NCBI GenBank assembly: GCA_016209805.1
Contig: JACQVJ010000161.1
Coordinates: 1 to 7,330, forward strand
Length of the DNA stretch: 7,330 bases
Direction of reading: 5' to 3'
DNA from: Ignavibacteriota bacterium
GTDB taxonomy: Bacteria; Bacteroidota; Ignavibacteria; UBA10030; UBA6906
The translations under genes and the position numbers were made by a program. The notes below the pieces were generated by a model that saw nothing but the letters and a program-made list of their open reading frames with translations, ran no database searches and had not been told where the DNA came from. Position 1 is the first letter of the stretch; each line of letters opens with the position of its first letter. Positions 6,967 to 7,330 of the stretch are shown here, one piece after another.

Positions 6967-7035
6967 GCAGAGACGCGGAGGGATTATTGCTGTTTCTGAA
7001 ACATAATCAACTATTCCTTTTCTCTGCGTCTCCGC
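6967..7035. repeat. Nested inverted repeat between convergent genes
   Basis: The outer arms GCAGAGACGCGGAG (6967-6980) and CTCTGCGTCTCCGC (7022-7035) pair over 14 positions with twelve Watson-Crick pairs, one G-U and one mismatch. Inside the loop is a second hairpin: GATTAT (6982-6987) pairs perfectly with ATAATC (7003-7008), and GTTT (6992-6995) with AAAC (6999-7002), around a CTG tip with a four-base bulge on the left side. There is no U-run directly after the outer stem in either direction; TTTTT at 7048-7052 is 12 bases away. It is therefore not a classical terminator, but it sits where the glgA transcript and the opposing TPR transcript must end. It may be a dispersed intergenic repeat. 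The rest of 6954-7131 shows nothing recognisable. Confidence 0.65.
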
Positions 7036-7131
7036 GGTGAAAATTTGTTTTTCAACAACCTGATAGGTGTTCGGGCGAAGAGTCGGATGGAAAAATCTTT
7101 ACTTCGATGGTTGGCTGACCGAGGGGGAATG

Positions 7132-7330
7132 TCAGGGCTTTGTGGAGAGAGATCTTCTCAAACTGTCGAGGAGTTCTTCAGCTTTTGTAGCTTCTTCTTT
7201 GGGAGCAAGGTCCTGGTACTTTGTCAGCGCGTTGATGGCGTCCGGGCGCTGGTCGCTCATCGCAAGGACGAGACCGAGATTGAAATAGAGGTTGGGAAAG
7301 TTGGGCTCGACTTCGGCAGCGAGCTCATAA
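7132..7330 (-). CDS. TPR-repeat protein, C-terminal part (cut by window edge)
   Basis: Reading leftward from the window end, an open frame of 65 codons ends with TGA at 7134-7132. The residues look like a genuine TPR unit and its capping helix: PNLYFNLGLVLAMSDQ, then DAINALTKYQDLAP, with the small and large hydrophobic residues at the usual TPR positions. The charged helix EEATKAEELLDSLRRS follows, and the protein ends STKP. The N-terminal part, and thus any other domain, lies outside the window. The 73-codon frame on the plus strand over the same bases (7067-7288) looks like an artefact of this gene. It is convergent with glgA across a 178-nt gap containing the nested palindrome. The partner or role cannot be inferred. 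Confidence 0.75.
   Translation of the reverse strand, partial: YELAAEVEPNFPNLYFNLGLVLAMSDQRPDAINALTKYQDLAPKEEATKAEELLDSLRRSLSTKP

Noticed and set aside
7067..7288. 73-codon plus-strand frame after glgA
   Set aside because: It has no recognisable features or ribosome site and lies opposite a frame that encodes a clear TPR unit on the minus strand.

Overview
The window reads as a stretch of ordinary chromosome from a free-living, heterotrophic bacterium of moderate GC content. Three points suggest the Bacteroidota/Ignavibacteria/Chlorobi (FCB) group. Most starts lack a clear Shine-Dalgarno sequence, a promoter-like site before the citrate synthase gene fits the Bacteroidota TTG / TAnnTTTG pattern, and the cyclase-TolB-TPR architecture is, from memory, common in these bacteria. 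This placement is an inference and only moderately supported. I see no RNA genes, CRISPR arrays, transposases or phage genes.

Layout. (1) Positions 1-204, minus strand: the 5' end of a secreted protein gene with a signal peptide and a calcium-loop-like repeat. (2) 205-482: a divergent intergenic region with a promoter candidate for each direction. (3) 483-3337, plus strand: a three-gene run of citrate synthase, a HIT-family (histidine triad) protein and NADP-dependent isocitrate dehydrogenase, with gaps of 6 and 23 nt, closed by a strong rho-independent terminator at 3360-3387. (4) 3484-5421: a class III nucleotide cyclase fused to a TolB-like domain and a TPR array. (5) 5484-6953: glycogen synthase glgA, 62 nt after the cyclase on the same strand. 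(6) 6954-7131: a convergent intergenic region holding a nested palindrome. (7) 7132-7330, minus strand: the 3' end of a TPR protein gene.

How the genes fit together. Citrate synthase and isocitrate dehydrogenase are the first and third steps of the oxidative TCA branch to 2-oxoglutarate; aconitase is not in the window. The HIT protein between them is a probable nucleotide phosphoramidate or dinucleotide hydrolase. The second plus-strand unit pairs a cyclic-nucleotide signalling protein with glycogen synthesis, but a functional link rests only on proximity.

No dramatic new system is evident. The observations most worth following are the non-canonical purine-selecting positions of the cyclase (Gln55, Gly105), the nested palindrome after glgA, and the insertion of a HIT gene into a TCA operon. 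Two partial genes at the window edges are easy to miss because they run off the sequence.
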